Origin: Pseudochelatococcus lubricantis
Lineage (GTDB): Bacteria; Pseudomonadota; Alphaproteobacteria; Rhizobiales; Beijerinckiaceae
Assembly (NCBI RefSeq): GCF_042432495.1
Contig: NZ_JBHLXC010000001.1
Location: 618,489-682,488 of the forward strand
Reading direction: 5' to 3'
DNA: 64,000 bases
Shown here piece after piece: positions 8,330-16,049 of this stretch; position 1 is the first letter of the stretch; every line of letters begins with the position of its first letter. A program made the position numbers and the translations under genes. The notes beneath the pieces were generated by a model. The model ran no database searches, was not told the origin of the DNA, and saw only the letters and a list, made by a program, of their open reading frames with translations.

Positions 8330-8590
8330 CTGTGGGTCGCTCAGTAGCTTGTCGAGGGTGCCTTCCGCATCGAGGGCGTGGAGATCGTCACTGCCGCCGA
8401 TGTGGCGGTCGTCGATGAAGATCTGCGGCACCGTGGTGCGCCCGTGCGCGCGCCCGATCATGACCGCTCGCTCGGCTGGCTCCTTCTCGATATCGATCTC
8501 GTGAAACGGCACGCCCTTTTTCTTCAGCAGCGCCTTCGCCCGCTGGCAGTAGGGGCACCACGATTTCGTGTAGATCGTTACGTCCGGCAT
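8309..8590 (-). CDS. grxC: Glutaredoxin 3
   Basis: A 93-residue monomeric dithiol glutaredoxin that reduces protein and mixed disulfides using glutathione. The active site WCPYC is near residue 11 in IYTKSWCPYCQRAK. The TVPQIFIDD cis-proline loop and GGSDDLHAL glutathione-binding segment are intact. The length is typical. I chose the ATG at 8590 because MPDVTIYTK is the standard N-terminus; ATG at 8602 would add four residues. The last codons and the stop lie in a 14-bp tandem repeat. A strong inverted repeat (8678-8718) lies upstream, between this gene and comF. Confidence 0.95.
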   Translation of the reverse strand: MPDVTIYTKSWCPYCQRAKALLKKKGVPFHEIDIEKEPAERAVMIGRAHGRTTVPQIFIDDRHIGGSDDLHALDAEGTLDKLLSDPQAVTPLP

Positions 8591-8677
8591 GTTCCGTACC
8601 ATTATTGAACTGATTGCTGTCCACGCATTTTGAACATGTCCTGTCAAAAAGCGCAAATGCCTTCCGATGCAGGCCGA

Positions 8678-8718
8678 TAGCTCATTACATCGTTTCATAG
8701 AGGCGATGTATTGAGCTA
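8678..8718. repeat. 15-bp inverted repeat between comF and grxC
   Basis: Left arm TAGCTCATTACATCG (8678-8692) and right arm CGATGTATTGAGCTA (8704-8718) pair with one mismatch around an 11-base loop. It is in the 219-bp, less GC-rich gap between two minus-strand genes. There is no U-tract on either side, so a simple intrinsic terminator is unlikely. An operator, an mRNA-processing hairpin or a small palindromic repeat element are the alternatives. Confidence 0.75.
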
Positions 8719-8809
8719 ACCCTTTGATATTGAGTGAATTCTCATCGTCCAAATGAGTCCATATGATCGAAACGCGCTCCAGCAGGTAGGTGACGAGGGC
8801 GGGCACGGG

Positions 8810-9643
8810 TCATCCCGCCGCGACCACCCGCGCGAAGACGAGGACATCGACGTCACGCGCGCCGGCGCGCAGCAGCGCGCGGGCACAGGCGTTGGCCGTT
8901 GCGCCCGTGGTGAGCACGTCGTCGACGAGCACGATGCGGCGCCCCTCGACCGTGGCGCGCCGCTGCGCCGCGACGTGGAAAGCGCCTTGCAGGTTGGCGG
9001 CGCGCTGCGCGCGCGACAGGCCGACCTGCGTGTGCGTGGCCTTGCGCCGCTCCAGCACGGAGAGCGCGCACGGCAGGCCGATGAGAGCCGAAAGGCGCGT
9101 GCCGAGCAGCGCTGCCTGGTTGAAGCGGCGCGACAGCAGGCGCCGGGCGTGCAGCGGCACCGGCACGACCAGATCGGCGTCGGGGAAGAGATCGCGCCCG
9201 GCGCGGACCATCATGCGGGCCATCAGCCGCGCGAGTTCCATGCGGTCGCCGTACTTGAGGCGGTGGACGAGCCGCCGCGCCGCCGCTTCATACCGCACGG
9301 CCGCCCGCGCCCGCTGGAACACCGGCGGATCGGCCAGGGCCGCAGCGGACAGTATCGGCGCGCCGAGATCGACCTCGAAAGGCAAGCCGAGCCGCTCGCA
9401 GAAGGGCCTGTCGATCAGGGCGAGGCCGCTCCAGCACTGCGCGCAAAGGGCATCGTGCTGCGCGGTCGCCCTCATGCATGCGGGGCAGGAGGGCGGATAG
9501 AGAAAGTCGAGCAGCAAGCGCCAGCCATCGGCCGCGCGGCGCCGCACGCGGCCGGGAACGAAGAGGCCGCGCGCGGCAGCCGGATCTGCATCCGGCGCCG
9601 AAGGCGGCAATGGCGAAAGGGAGTCCAGGGACGCGGCCTCCAT
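8810..9643 (-). CDS. ComF family phosphoribosyltransferase-like protein
   Basis: A 277-residue ComF-family protein. The N-terminal part has a double zinc-ribbon-like pair (CPAC and CAQC, ~residues 54-70). The C-terminal half is a type I phosphoribosyltransferase fold with the PRPP loop RIVLVDDVLTTGAT. In competent bacteria ComF takes part in DNA uptake; elsewhere its role is unclear. The conserved segment LVPVPLHARRLLSRRFNQA (written here minus its first residues) is diagnostic. It heads the minus-strand run and is divergent from the methyltransferase gene at 9869, an arrangement common in alphaproteobacteria. Confidence 0.93.
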   Translation of the reverse strand: MEAASLDSLSPLPPSAPDADPAAARGLFVPGRVRRRAADGWRLLLDFLYPPSCPACMRATAQHDALCAQCWSGLALIDRPFCERLGLPFEVDLGAPILSAAALADPPVFQRARAAVRYEAAARRLVHRLKYGDRMELARLMARMMVRAGRDLFPDADLVVPVPLHARRLLSRRFNQAALLGTRLSALIGLPCALSVLERRKATHTQVGLSRAQRAANLQGAFHVAAQRRATVEGRRIVLVDDVLTTGATANACARALLRAGARDVDVLVFARVVAAG

Positions 9644-9868
9644 TACAAGCCCGGCACAAACACCGACAGACCGGAGCGGCGGACATTGAAATCCGATCGC
9701 GCTACTGCTCGGTAGTCTCCGGTCATCACATCAGGTTTATCCCGAAAGAGCATGCACATTCCAGGTTGAAGCTATATGCGGCGAGGCTTGTGCGAGGCTG
9801 TGCAGCGGGCAGCCGGCGCGCGCGAAAACGCGCTTCCCTTTTCGGGCCGATGCGGTAAAAACCGCTGC

Positions 9869-10747
9869 ATGAGCCATGCACCCCGGATATTCGATCGCGC
9901 CTTGCAGCGCCGCCGCCTGACGCGCGCGCTGGAGGGTGGCTTCGGGGATTTCCTGCTTTCCCGTGTCGTCGACGACCTCATGGACAGGCTGTCGACGGTC
10001 AGCCGCCGCTTCGAGCGCGCGCTCGATCTCGGTACGCCGATCGACGCGGCGGCGGTTGTGCTGACGCGGTCCGGCGCGGTCGGGCAGGTCGTGCGCGTGG
10101 CGACCGTGGCCGGCGCTGCCCGGCCCGGCGATATCGTTGCGGATGAGGAGGCGCTGCCTCTGGCGCCGGAGCGGTTCGATCTCGCCATTTCGGCGCTGTC
10201 GCTGCATCACGTCAACGATCTGCCGGGCGCGCTGGTGCAGGTTCGCCGCGCCCTGCGGCCGGACGGGCTGTTCCTGGCGGCGTTTCTGGGCGGCGAGACG
10301 CTGACGGAACTGCGCCAGTCGTTAACGCTCGCGGAAGCGGAGCTGGAAGGCGGTGCAAGCCCGCGCGTCGCGCCCTTCGCCGATCTGCGTGACCTCGGCG
10401 GCCTGCTGCAGCGGGCGGGGTTCGCCTTGCCCGTGGCCGATGTCGACCGGGTGACGGTGCGCTACCGCGACCCGGTCGCGCTGATGCGCGACCTGCGCGG
10501 CATGGGCCTGACCAACACGCTCGCCGAGCGCAGTCGCAAGCCGCTGCGCCGAGCGACGCTGGTGCGGGCGTGCGAGATGTATATGGAGCGTTTCGCCGCG
10601 GCCGACGGCCGGTTGCCGGCGACTTTCGACATCCTGTGGCTGTCGGGCTGGGCGCCGGACGAAAGCCAGCAAAAGCCGCTGCGCCCAGGCACCGCCCGCG
10701 TCAGTCTTGCGGATGTCCTGCCGGACAGGTCACGGCGCTCCACATAA
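9869..10747 (+). CDS. SAM-dependent methyltransferase, NDUFAF5-like
   Basis: A 292-residue class I methyltransferase. The N-terminus (IFDRALQRRRLTRAL) and the GLTNTLAER block towards the C-terminus closely resemble NDUFAF5, the mitochondrial complex I assembly factor, and alphaproteobacterial homologues often annotated as BioC-like. Motif IV-like FDLAISALSLHHVNDLPGAL and the RRALRPDGLFLAAFLGG strand are visible. The first glycine-rich SAM motif is weak (ALDLGTPID), as in NDUFAF5 relatives. The ATG at 9869 is favoured over upstream starts because homology begins there. In mitochondria the relative hydroxylates an arginine of NDUFS7, so an assembly role in respiratory complex I is plausible but inferred. 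Confidence 0.85.
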   Translation: MSHAPRIFDRALQRRRLTRALEGGFGDFLLSRVVDDLMDRLSTVSRRFERALDLGTPIDAAAVVLTRSGAVGQVVRVATVAGAARPGDIVADEEALPLAPERFDLAISALSLHHVNDLPGALVQVRRALRPDGLFLAAFLGGETLTELRQSLTLAEAELEGGASPRVAPFADLRDLGGLLQRAGFALPVADVDRVTVRYRDPVALMRDLRGMGLTNTLAERSRKPLRRATLVRACEMYMERFAAADGRLPATFDILWLSGWAPDESQQKPLRPGTARVSLADVLPDRSRRST

Positions 10748-10810
10748 GGAAGCGCAGACCGGGAACCGAACTGAGCGGATCAATTCCCGATCTGGAGCAA
10801 AATGCATTCA

Positions 10811-10899
10811 AGCTGAAGCGGAATTTTGCCTTATCTGCTTCGTCAGTCACCAGAATTCTCCAGGAAACGGTGCCCGTTTCCTGGTTTGGTGACCTGACG
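10811..10899. repeat. Compound intergenic palindrome
   Basis: The core stem is CCAGGAAACGG (10860-10870), loop TGC, CCGTTTCCTGG (10874-10884). An outer stem pairs CGTCAGTCACCA (10841-10852) with TGGTGACCTGACG (10887-10899), with a single-base bulge; GAATTCT and TT are left unpaired between the stems. It lies between convergent genes (10747 and 10916). Lacking a U-tract, it resembles the extragenic palindromic repeats of rhizobial genomes and may double as a transcription end for both sides. Separately, ATTTTGC at ~10832-10838 is complementary to GCAAAAT near 10798-10804. Confidence 0.7.
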
Positions 10900-10915
10900 C
10901 GACCGGTGTCCGCAG

Positions 10916-10996
10916 TCACAGATAGCCGAAGATCAACAGCAGAAGGATGATCGGGATTGGAATACCGATGATCCATAACAGCGCGCCTCGAAGCAT
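10916..10996 (-). CDS. 26-residue single-helix membrane peptide
   Basis: A very short gene with a strong case. The peptide is 26 residues and almost entirely one transmembrane helix (ALLWIIGIPIPIILLLLIF), with MLRG in front and GYL behind. The ATG at 10994-10996 is preceded by a consensus AGGAGG at an ideal distance. The IPIPI kink and the position between a tRNA-Leu gene and a compound palindrome are notable. Similar tiny hydrophobic proteins are annotated in other Rhizobiales, but I do not know a function. It is transcribed in the same direction as tRNA-Leu, 105 bases upstream, so it may share that transcript. Confidence 0.7.
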   Translation of the reverse strand: MLRGALLWIIGIPIPIILLLLIFGYL

Positions 10997-11101
10997 CTTG
11001 CCCTCCTGTCCTGTCGTTGCTTGTCTATGCAATGGCAACGCCGCGATGTCAGGAAGGTTCCGTGCGTAATTCCTGCGGCGCTTTCGCGTCGCGGGCTGAG
11101 A

Positions 11102-11187
11102 TGGTGGCCGCTGCGGGACTCGAACCCGCACGGGCGAAGCCCGAGGCATTTTAAGTGCCTTCCGTCTACCAGTTTCGGCAAGCGGCC
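11102..11187 (-). tRNA. tRNA-Leu (anticodon UAA)
   Basis: Read on the minus strand, the acceptor stem GGCCGCT pairs with AGCGGCC and is followed by discriminator A and an encoded CCA. The anticodon stem AGGCA/TGCCT closes the loop CTTAAAA, giving anticodon TAA. A long variable arm (CTCGGGCTTCGCCCG region) and the T arm GCGGG-TTCGAGT-CCCGC confirm a class II leucine tRNA. It is 86 bases with CCA. Confidence 0.97.
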
Positions 11188-11345
11188 ACTTGAACCGGCA
11201 TCTCGTCCGTTTCGTCACTCCCGCCGGCTTTTGCCGCATCGTGGCGAATCTGGCGATGCCTGTTCGTCATGTTGGCGGAAGATAGCGTGCGGGAGGCCGG
11301 ACGTCCAAACCCCTTGTGGACAGGACGCCGGCGGCTCGCCGCGGT

Positions 11346-12017
11346 TCAGGCGGAGGACGCCTCGTCGGCGGCCGGCTTCGGGCCCAGGCGCTTGTCGAGA
11401 TAGCCTTCGACGGTGGCGATCAGCGGGTCGATCTGGCCCTCGAAGAAGTGGTTGGCGCCCGGGATGATGGCGTGCTCGATGACGATGCCCTTCTGCGTCT
11501 TCACCTTCTCGATCACGCCGATGACTTCGCGCAGCGGCGCAACCCTGTCCTGCTCGCCGTGCACGAAGAGACCGGACGACGGGCAGGGCGCCAGGAACGA
11601 GAAATCGTAGCGGTTCGCCATCGCCGCGATCGACAGGAAGCCCTCGATTTCCGGGCGGCGCATCAGCAACTGCATGCCGATCCATGCGCCGAACGACACG
11701 CCCGCGATCCAGCAGTTGCGCGCTTCGGGGTTGACGGATTGTACCCAGTCGAGCGCCGCCGCCGCGTCCGACAGTTCCCCGGCGCCATGGTCGAACGCGC
11801 CCTGGCTGCGCCCCACGCCGCGAAAATTGAACCGGAGCGCCGAGAAACCACGATTCACGAACGTGTAGTACAGGTTGTACACGATCTGGTTGTTCATGGT
11901 GCCGCCGAACTGCGGATGCGGGTGCAGGATGAGCGCGATCGGCGCGCCCTTTTCCCTGGCGGGGTGATAACGTCCTTCTATGCGGCCGGCGGGGCCGGAA
12001 AAGATAATCTCAGGCAT
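11346..12017 (-). CDS. Alpha/beta hydrolase, COG2945-type
   Basis: A 223-residue alpha/beta hydrolase. The sequence after the oxyanion region reads LILHPHPQFGGTMNNQIV, the hallmark of the COG2945 group. The nucleophile elbow is GVSFGAWIG (Ser), the acid is in HGEQDRVAPL, and the histidine in GANHFFEGQ. Substrates of this group are not known. I start at the ATG at 12017 (MPEIIFSGPAGRIEG), where homology begins; an upstream ATG at 12119 would add 34 poorly conserved residues and run over a palindrome. It is divergent from the SUF operon. Confidence 0.88.
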   Translation of the reverse strand: MPEIIFSGPAGRIEGRYHPAREKGAPIALILHPHPQFGGTMNNQIVYNLYYTFVNRGFSALRFNFRGVGRSQGAFDHGAGELSDAAAALDWVQSVNPEARNCWIAGVSFGAWIGMQLLMRRPEIEGFLSIAAMANRYDFSFLAPCPSSGLFVHGEQDRVAPLREVIGVIEKVKTQKGIVIEHAIIPGANHFFEGQIDPLIATVEGYLDKRLGPKPAADEASSA

Positions 12018-12426
12018 TGAGCACCATGTACGATGTCGCGACAGTACGCACGACAGGAAAAGCAGCCAGGCGAACCGTAACCGCTCTGGCAATGATGACG
12101 CATATATAGTTATATGCAATCATGGCATGAAGACCGGCCCGGCTCCAACTTCACGGGTCTTGTCTATTTGAGACGTTTTGTCATATGGTCCAGGACCATT
12201 CCATCATTCGCTCCGATACCAGAGAGGGCGACCCGCCGCGTTGCGGAAGCGTCCATGATCACAACGGCCTCCGGCATCAGGACAGGATGTCCTGATCATG
12301 GTGCCTCTCTATCACGGCACGGGGGGGTAAAAGCAAGCTTCTTGCGCTATATCGACGGCGGAGCGGCGCTGCCCGCGGCGGATGGGGGGAAATCGTGCGG
12401 GTATCGACGGAAACAGGTGAGGAGGC
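12018..12426. other. 409-bp divergent regulatory region upstream of the SUF operon
   Basis: No gene is convincing here. It contains three palindromes: GCATATA-TAGT-TATATGC (12101-12118); CCATGATCA (12253-12261) with TGATCATGG (12293-12301); and, nested, ATCAGGACA-GGA-TGTCCTGAT (12276-12296). A GAGGAGG ribosome binding site ends the region in front of the desulfurase start. A gene for an IscR/RirA-type (Rrf2) regulator, often found at this place, is absent. Confidence 0.6.
12253..12301. promoter_or_regulatory. Nested palindromes, candidate operator of the SUF operon
   Basis: Outer arms CCATGATCA and TGATCATGG match perfectly over 9 bp. The inner palindrome ATCAGGACA-GGA-TGTCCTGAT also has perfect 9-bp arms and overlaps the outer right arm, so the two are mutually exclusive hairpins. 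They lie 126-174 bases before the first SUF gene. They could be an operator or an alternative RNA fold in the leader. Confidence 0.5.
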
Positions 12427-13647
12427 ATGACGCGCGAGCGGGTCTATCTGGATTTCAACGCCACGGCGCCGGTGCGTCCCGAGGTGCTGGAAGCCGTGGT
12501 GCGCGCGCTCGGTGCCGCCGGCAACGCATCGTCCGTGCATGCCGAGGGACGGGCGGCTCACAAGCGGATCGAGGATGCGCGCGCGGCGGTCGCGGCGCTT
12601 GCCGGCGCGCGCGCCGAGGATGTCATCTTCACCGGCTGCGGGTCCGAGGCCAACACGATGGCGCTGACACCCCAGCTGCGCGTCTCGGGAAGCTGCGCAG
12701 CGGGCGCCTGCGCGGTCGGCGTGGCCCGCCCGGTGACGCGGCTCTTCGTCGGCGCGACCGAGCATCCGAGCGTGCTTTCCGGCGGGCGGTTCGCGCCGGA
12801 GGACGTCGAGGCCATCCCCGCCGACAGCAACGGCCTGCTGCGGCAGGACTGGCTTGCCGAGCGGCTGTCGCGTTTCTCCATCAAGGAGCCCGGGGCGGCG
12901 TTCCTCGTCAGCGTGCAGGCGGCCAACAGCGAAACCGGCGTCCTTCAGCCGCTCTCGGAGATCGCCGCGCTCGTCCACGGCGCGGGCGGCATCGTCCATA
13001 CGGATGCGGTGCAGGCGGCGGGCAGGATGGCGCTCGACATCGGAGCGCTCGGCGTCGACATGCTGACGCTTTCCGCACACAAGCTCGGCGGGCCGCAGGG
13101 CGTGGGGGCGCTGGTGCTCGCGCCCGGCGCCATCGAACTCGGCACGCCGCTGGTGCGCGGTGGCGGGCAGGAGAGGGGGCGGCGCGCGGGCACGGAGAAC
13201 GCCGCCGGCATTGCGGGCTTCGGCGTCGCCGCGGAACTTGCATTGCGCGAGATCAGCGCGTATCCAGCGCGCTTGAAAATACTGCGCGACGGATTCGAGC
13301 TGCGCCTCGGGGAAGTGCTTCCACAGGCGGTGATATTCGGGCGGGAGGCGGCGCGCATCGCCAACACGAGCGCTTTCGCCGTCCCGGGCCTCCGGGCGGA
13401 GACGCTGTTGATGGCGCTCGATCTCGCCGGCATGGCGGTATCGAGCGGCTCGGCTTGCTCATCCGGCAAGGTGCGCCGCTCCCACGTGCTGGCGGAAATG
13501 GGCGTTGCGCCCGAACTGGCGGAAGGCGCGCTCAGGGTCAGCTTCGGCTGGGCATCCCGCGCTGAAGACGTGGATTCGTTCGTTGCGGCTTTGGAAAAAG
13601 TCGTCGGTATGCTTATATCCCGTCAGAGAGGCCGTCACGCGGCCTGA
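12427..13647 (+). CDS. Cysteine desulfurase, IscS/NifS-like
   Basis: A 406-residue PLP enzyme that takes sulfur from L-cysteine as a persulfide for Fe-S cluster building. N-terminal VYLDFNATAPVRPEV, the PLP lysine in LSAHKLGGPQGVG, and the catalytic cysteine in SSGSACSSGKV are present. The SSGSACSSG loop places it in the group I (IscS/NifS) class, different from SufS further down the same operon. The ATG is preceded by GAGGAGG, which fixes the start. It is the first gene of a seven-gene SUF operon; sufB follows 69 bases later. Confidence 0.94.
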   Translation: MTRERVYLDFNATAPVRPEVLEAVVRALGAAGNASSVHAEGRAAHKRIEDARAAVAALAGARAEDVIFTGCGSEANTMALTPQLRVSGSCAAGACAVGVARPVTRLFVGATEHPSVLSGGRFAPEDVEAIPADSNGLLRQDWLAERLSRFSIKEPGAAFLVSVQAANSETGVLQPLSEIAALVHGAGGIVHTDAVQAAGRMALDIGALGVDMLTLSAHKLGGPQGVGALVLAPGAIELGTPLVRGGGQERGRRAGTENAAGIAGFGVAAELALREISAYPARLKILRDGFELRLGEVLPQAVIFGREAARIANTSAFAVPGLRAETLLMALDLAGMAVSSGSACSSGKVRRSHVLAEMGVAPELAEGALRVSFGWASRAEDVDSFVAALEKVVGMLISRQRGRHAA

Positions 13648-13716
13648 GTGACGGGCGACATACCAGGCAGTCCTTGCCAACCCGCGGCCCTTGAACCCGC
13701 GACAGGAGGTTATGCC

Positions 13717-15189
13717 ATGCCTGCAGTGCAGGAAACCGTCGAGCGTGTCCGTACGCTCGACGTGGATCAGTACAAGTACGGGTTCGAGACGGATCTCGAA
13801 GTCGACAAGGCCCCCAGGGGGCTGAACGAGGATATCGTCCGCCTCATCTCGGCCAAGAAGGGCGAGCCCGAATGGATGACGCAATGGCGCCTTGAGGCCT
13901 TCCGGCGTTGGCAGACCATGCGCGAGCCCGGGTGGGCGCGGGTGAACTACCCGCCGATCGATTATCAGGACCTCTACTACTACGCCGCTCCGAAGATGAA
14001 CCCGGCGCCGAAGTCGCTGGACGAGGTCGATCCCGAGATCCTCAAGACCTATGAGAAGCTCGGCATCCCGCTGCGTGAGCAGGAGATTCTCGCCGGCGTC
14101 GAGCCCGCGCGCCGTGTGGCGGTCGACGCGGTATTCGACTCCGTGTCGGTGGTTACCACCTTCAAGGAGGAACTGCGCAAGGCTGGCGTCATCTTCTGCT
14201 CGATTTCGGAGGCTATCCGCGAGCATCCGGAACTCGTGCGGAAGTACCTCGGTTCCGTGGTGCCGGTGTCGGACAACTTCTTCGCCACGCTGAACTCGGC
14301 GGTGTTCACCGACGGCTCGTTCGTCTACGTGCCGGAAGGCGTGCGCTGCCCGATGGAGCTTTCCACCTATTTCCGCATCAACGAGCGCAACACCGGCCAG
14401 TTCGAGCGCACGTTGATCATCGCCGACAAGGGCGCTTACGTCAGCTATCTCGAAGGTTGCACCGCGCCCGCGCGCGACGAGAACCAGCTCCATGCGGCAG
14501 TCGTGGAGCTTGTCGCGCTCGATGACGCCGAGATCAAGTATTCCACCGTGCAGAACTGGTATCCGGGTGATGCCGAGGGCAAGGGCGGCGTCTACAACTT
14601 CGTCACCAAGCGCGGTGACTGCCGTGGCCGGGATTCCCGCATTTCGTGGACGCAGGTCGAGACCGGATCGGCGATCACGTGGAAATATCCGTCCTGCATC
14701 CTGCGCGGCGACAATTCGCGCGGCGAGTTCTATTCGATCGCTATCTCGAACGGCTTCCAGCAGGTCGACTCCGGCACCAAGATGATCCATCTCGGGCGCA
14801 ACACGACGAGCCGCATCATCTCGAAGGGGATCGCGGCGGGGCGGTCGGAGAACACCTATCGCGGCCTCGTGTCCGCGCATCGCAAGGCATCGGGCGCGCG
14901 CAACTTCACCAACTGCGATTCGCTGCTGATCGGCGACAGGTGCGGCGCGCATACAGTGCCCTACATCGAATCGAAGAACGCCAGCGCCATCTTCGAGCAC
15001 GAGGCGACGACGTCGAAAATCTCCGACGACCAGATGTTCTACTGCCTGCAGCGGGGTCTCGACGCGGAGGAGGCGATTGCGCTCATCGTCAACGGCTTCG
15101 TCAAGGACGTGTTGCAGCAGCTGCCGATGGAGTTCGCCGTCGAGGCGCAGAAACTGATCTCGATCAGCCTCGAAGGCTCGGTTGGATAA
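13717..15189 (+). CDS. sufB: Fe-S cluster assembly protein SufB
   Basis: A 490-residue scaffold component of the SufBCD complex on which the nascent Fe-S cluster is assembled. The right-handed beta-helix core is recognisable, with KYPSCILRGDNSRGEFYSIA and GAHTVPYIESKN (zinc/cluster site region) near the C-terminus. The GARNFTNCDSLLIGD segment contains the conserved cysteine (equivalent to Cys405 of E. coli). AGGAGG (13704-13709) sits seven bases before the ATG at 13717, which overrides an earlier GTG at 13648. It follows the desulfurase and precedes sufC, as in most alphaproteobacteria. Confidence 0.98.
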   Translation: MPAVQETVERVRTLDVDQYKYGFETDLEVDKAPRGLNEDIVRLISAKKGEPEWMTQWRLEAFRRWQTMREPGWARVNYPPIDYQDLYYYAAPKMNPAPKSLDEVDPEILKTYEKLGIPLREQEILAGVEPARRVAVDAVFDSVSVVTTFKEELRKAGVIFCSISEAIREHPELVRKYLGSVVPVSDNFFATLNSAVFTDGSFVYVPEGVRCPMELSTYFRINERNTGQFERTLIIADKGAYVSYLEGCTAPARDENQLHAAVVELVALDDAEIKYSTVQNWYPGDAEGKGGVYNFVTKRGDCRGRDSRISWTQVETGSAITWKYPSCILRGDNSRGEFYSIAISNGFQQVDSGTKMIHLGRNTTSRIISKGIAAGRSENTYRGLVSAHRKASGARNFTNCDSLLIGDRCGAHTVPYIESKNASAIFEHEATTSKISDDQMFYCLQRGLDAEEAIALIVNGFVKDVLQQLPMEFAVEAQKLISISLEGSVG

Positions 15190-15292
15190 GCGGAAGGGAG
15201 ATGCCGTCGCCGGTGTGGCCGGTCGCTGCCAGGGCAATCCTGGGCACCCAGCTCCGCAGGCGTCAGCATGAGAGAGTTTCAAGGGAACGAAA

Positions 15293-16042
15293 ATGATCGA
15301 AATCAAGAATCTCGTGGTTGAAATCGAGGGCAACCGCATCCTCAACGGCCTTGACCTGACGGTGAGGGACGGCGAGGTCGCCGCGATCATGGGGCCGAAC
15401 GGGTCGGGCAAGTCGACGCTGAGCTATGTCATCGCCGGCAAGGAGGAGTACGAGGTCCTTGAGGGCGAGATCCTGCTCGACGGCGAGAACATCCTCGAAC
15501 TCGAACCTTACGAGCGCGCGGCGAGGGGCGTGTTCCTCGCCTTCCAGTATCCGCTGGAAATTCCCGGCGTCGCGACCATGTCGTTCCTGAAGGCGATCCT
15601 GAATGCGCAGCTCAAGGCACGCGGCGAGGCGGAACTCACCACGCCGGATTTCATGCGCCGGGTGAAGGCAGCGGCGGAACGCCTCCAGATCAACCAGGAC
15701 ATGCTGAAGCGCGCGCTGAATGTCGGCTTTTCCGGCGGCGAGAAGAAGCGCATGGAGATCCTGCAGATGGCTCTGCTCCAGCCTTCCTTCTGCATTCTCG
15801 ACGAGACGGACTCCGGCCTCGACATCGACGCGCTGCGCATCGTCGCCGAGGGCGTCAACGCACTGCGCGACGGCAAGCGATCGTTCCTCGTCATCACCCA
15901 TTACCAGCGCCTGCTGAACCACATCGTGCCCGATACCGTGCATGTGATGTCGAAGGGGCGCATCGTGCGCACGGGTGACCGGGAACTGGCGCTGGAGCTT
16001 GAGGCCAGCGGCTACGCCGACTACGTGACCGAGGCCGCGTGA
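15293..16042 (+). CDS. sufC: Fe-S assembly ATPase SufC
   Basis: A 249-residue cytosolic ABC-type ATPase that drives structural change of SufB-SufD during cluster assembly. Walker A is GPNGSGKST, the signature is FSGGEKKRMEILQM, and Walker B with the SufC-specific ETDSGLDIDAL follows. LVITHYQRLLNHI is the H-loop region. GGGA precedes the ATG. It is 8 bases ahead of sufD, so the two are surely co-transcribed. Confidence 0.98.
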   Translation: MIEIKNLVVEIEGNRILNGLDLTVRDGEVAAIMGPNGSGKSTLSYVIAGKEEYEVLEGEILLDGENILELEPYERAARGVFLAFQYPLEIPGVATMSFLKAILNAQLKARGEAELTTPDFMRRVKAAAERLQINQDMLKRALNVGFSGGEKKRMEILQMALLQPSFCILDETDSGLDIDALRIVAEGVNALRDGKRSFLVITHYQRLLNHIVPDTVHVMSKGRIVRTGDRELALELEASGYADYVTEAA

Positions 16043-16049
16043 GACAGCC

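Noticed and set aside
12114..13565. A 483-codon plus-strand frame overlapping the first SUF gene
   Set aside because: It is out of frame with the desulfurase, which has all catalytic residues and a strong ribosome binding site, and it is dominated by Arg/Gly/Ala.
13459..15411. A 650-codon minus-strand frame over sufB
   Set aside because: Antisense to sufB with low-complexity Arg/His/Asp-rich content.
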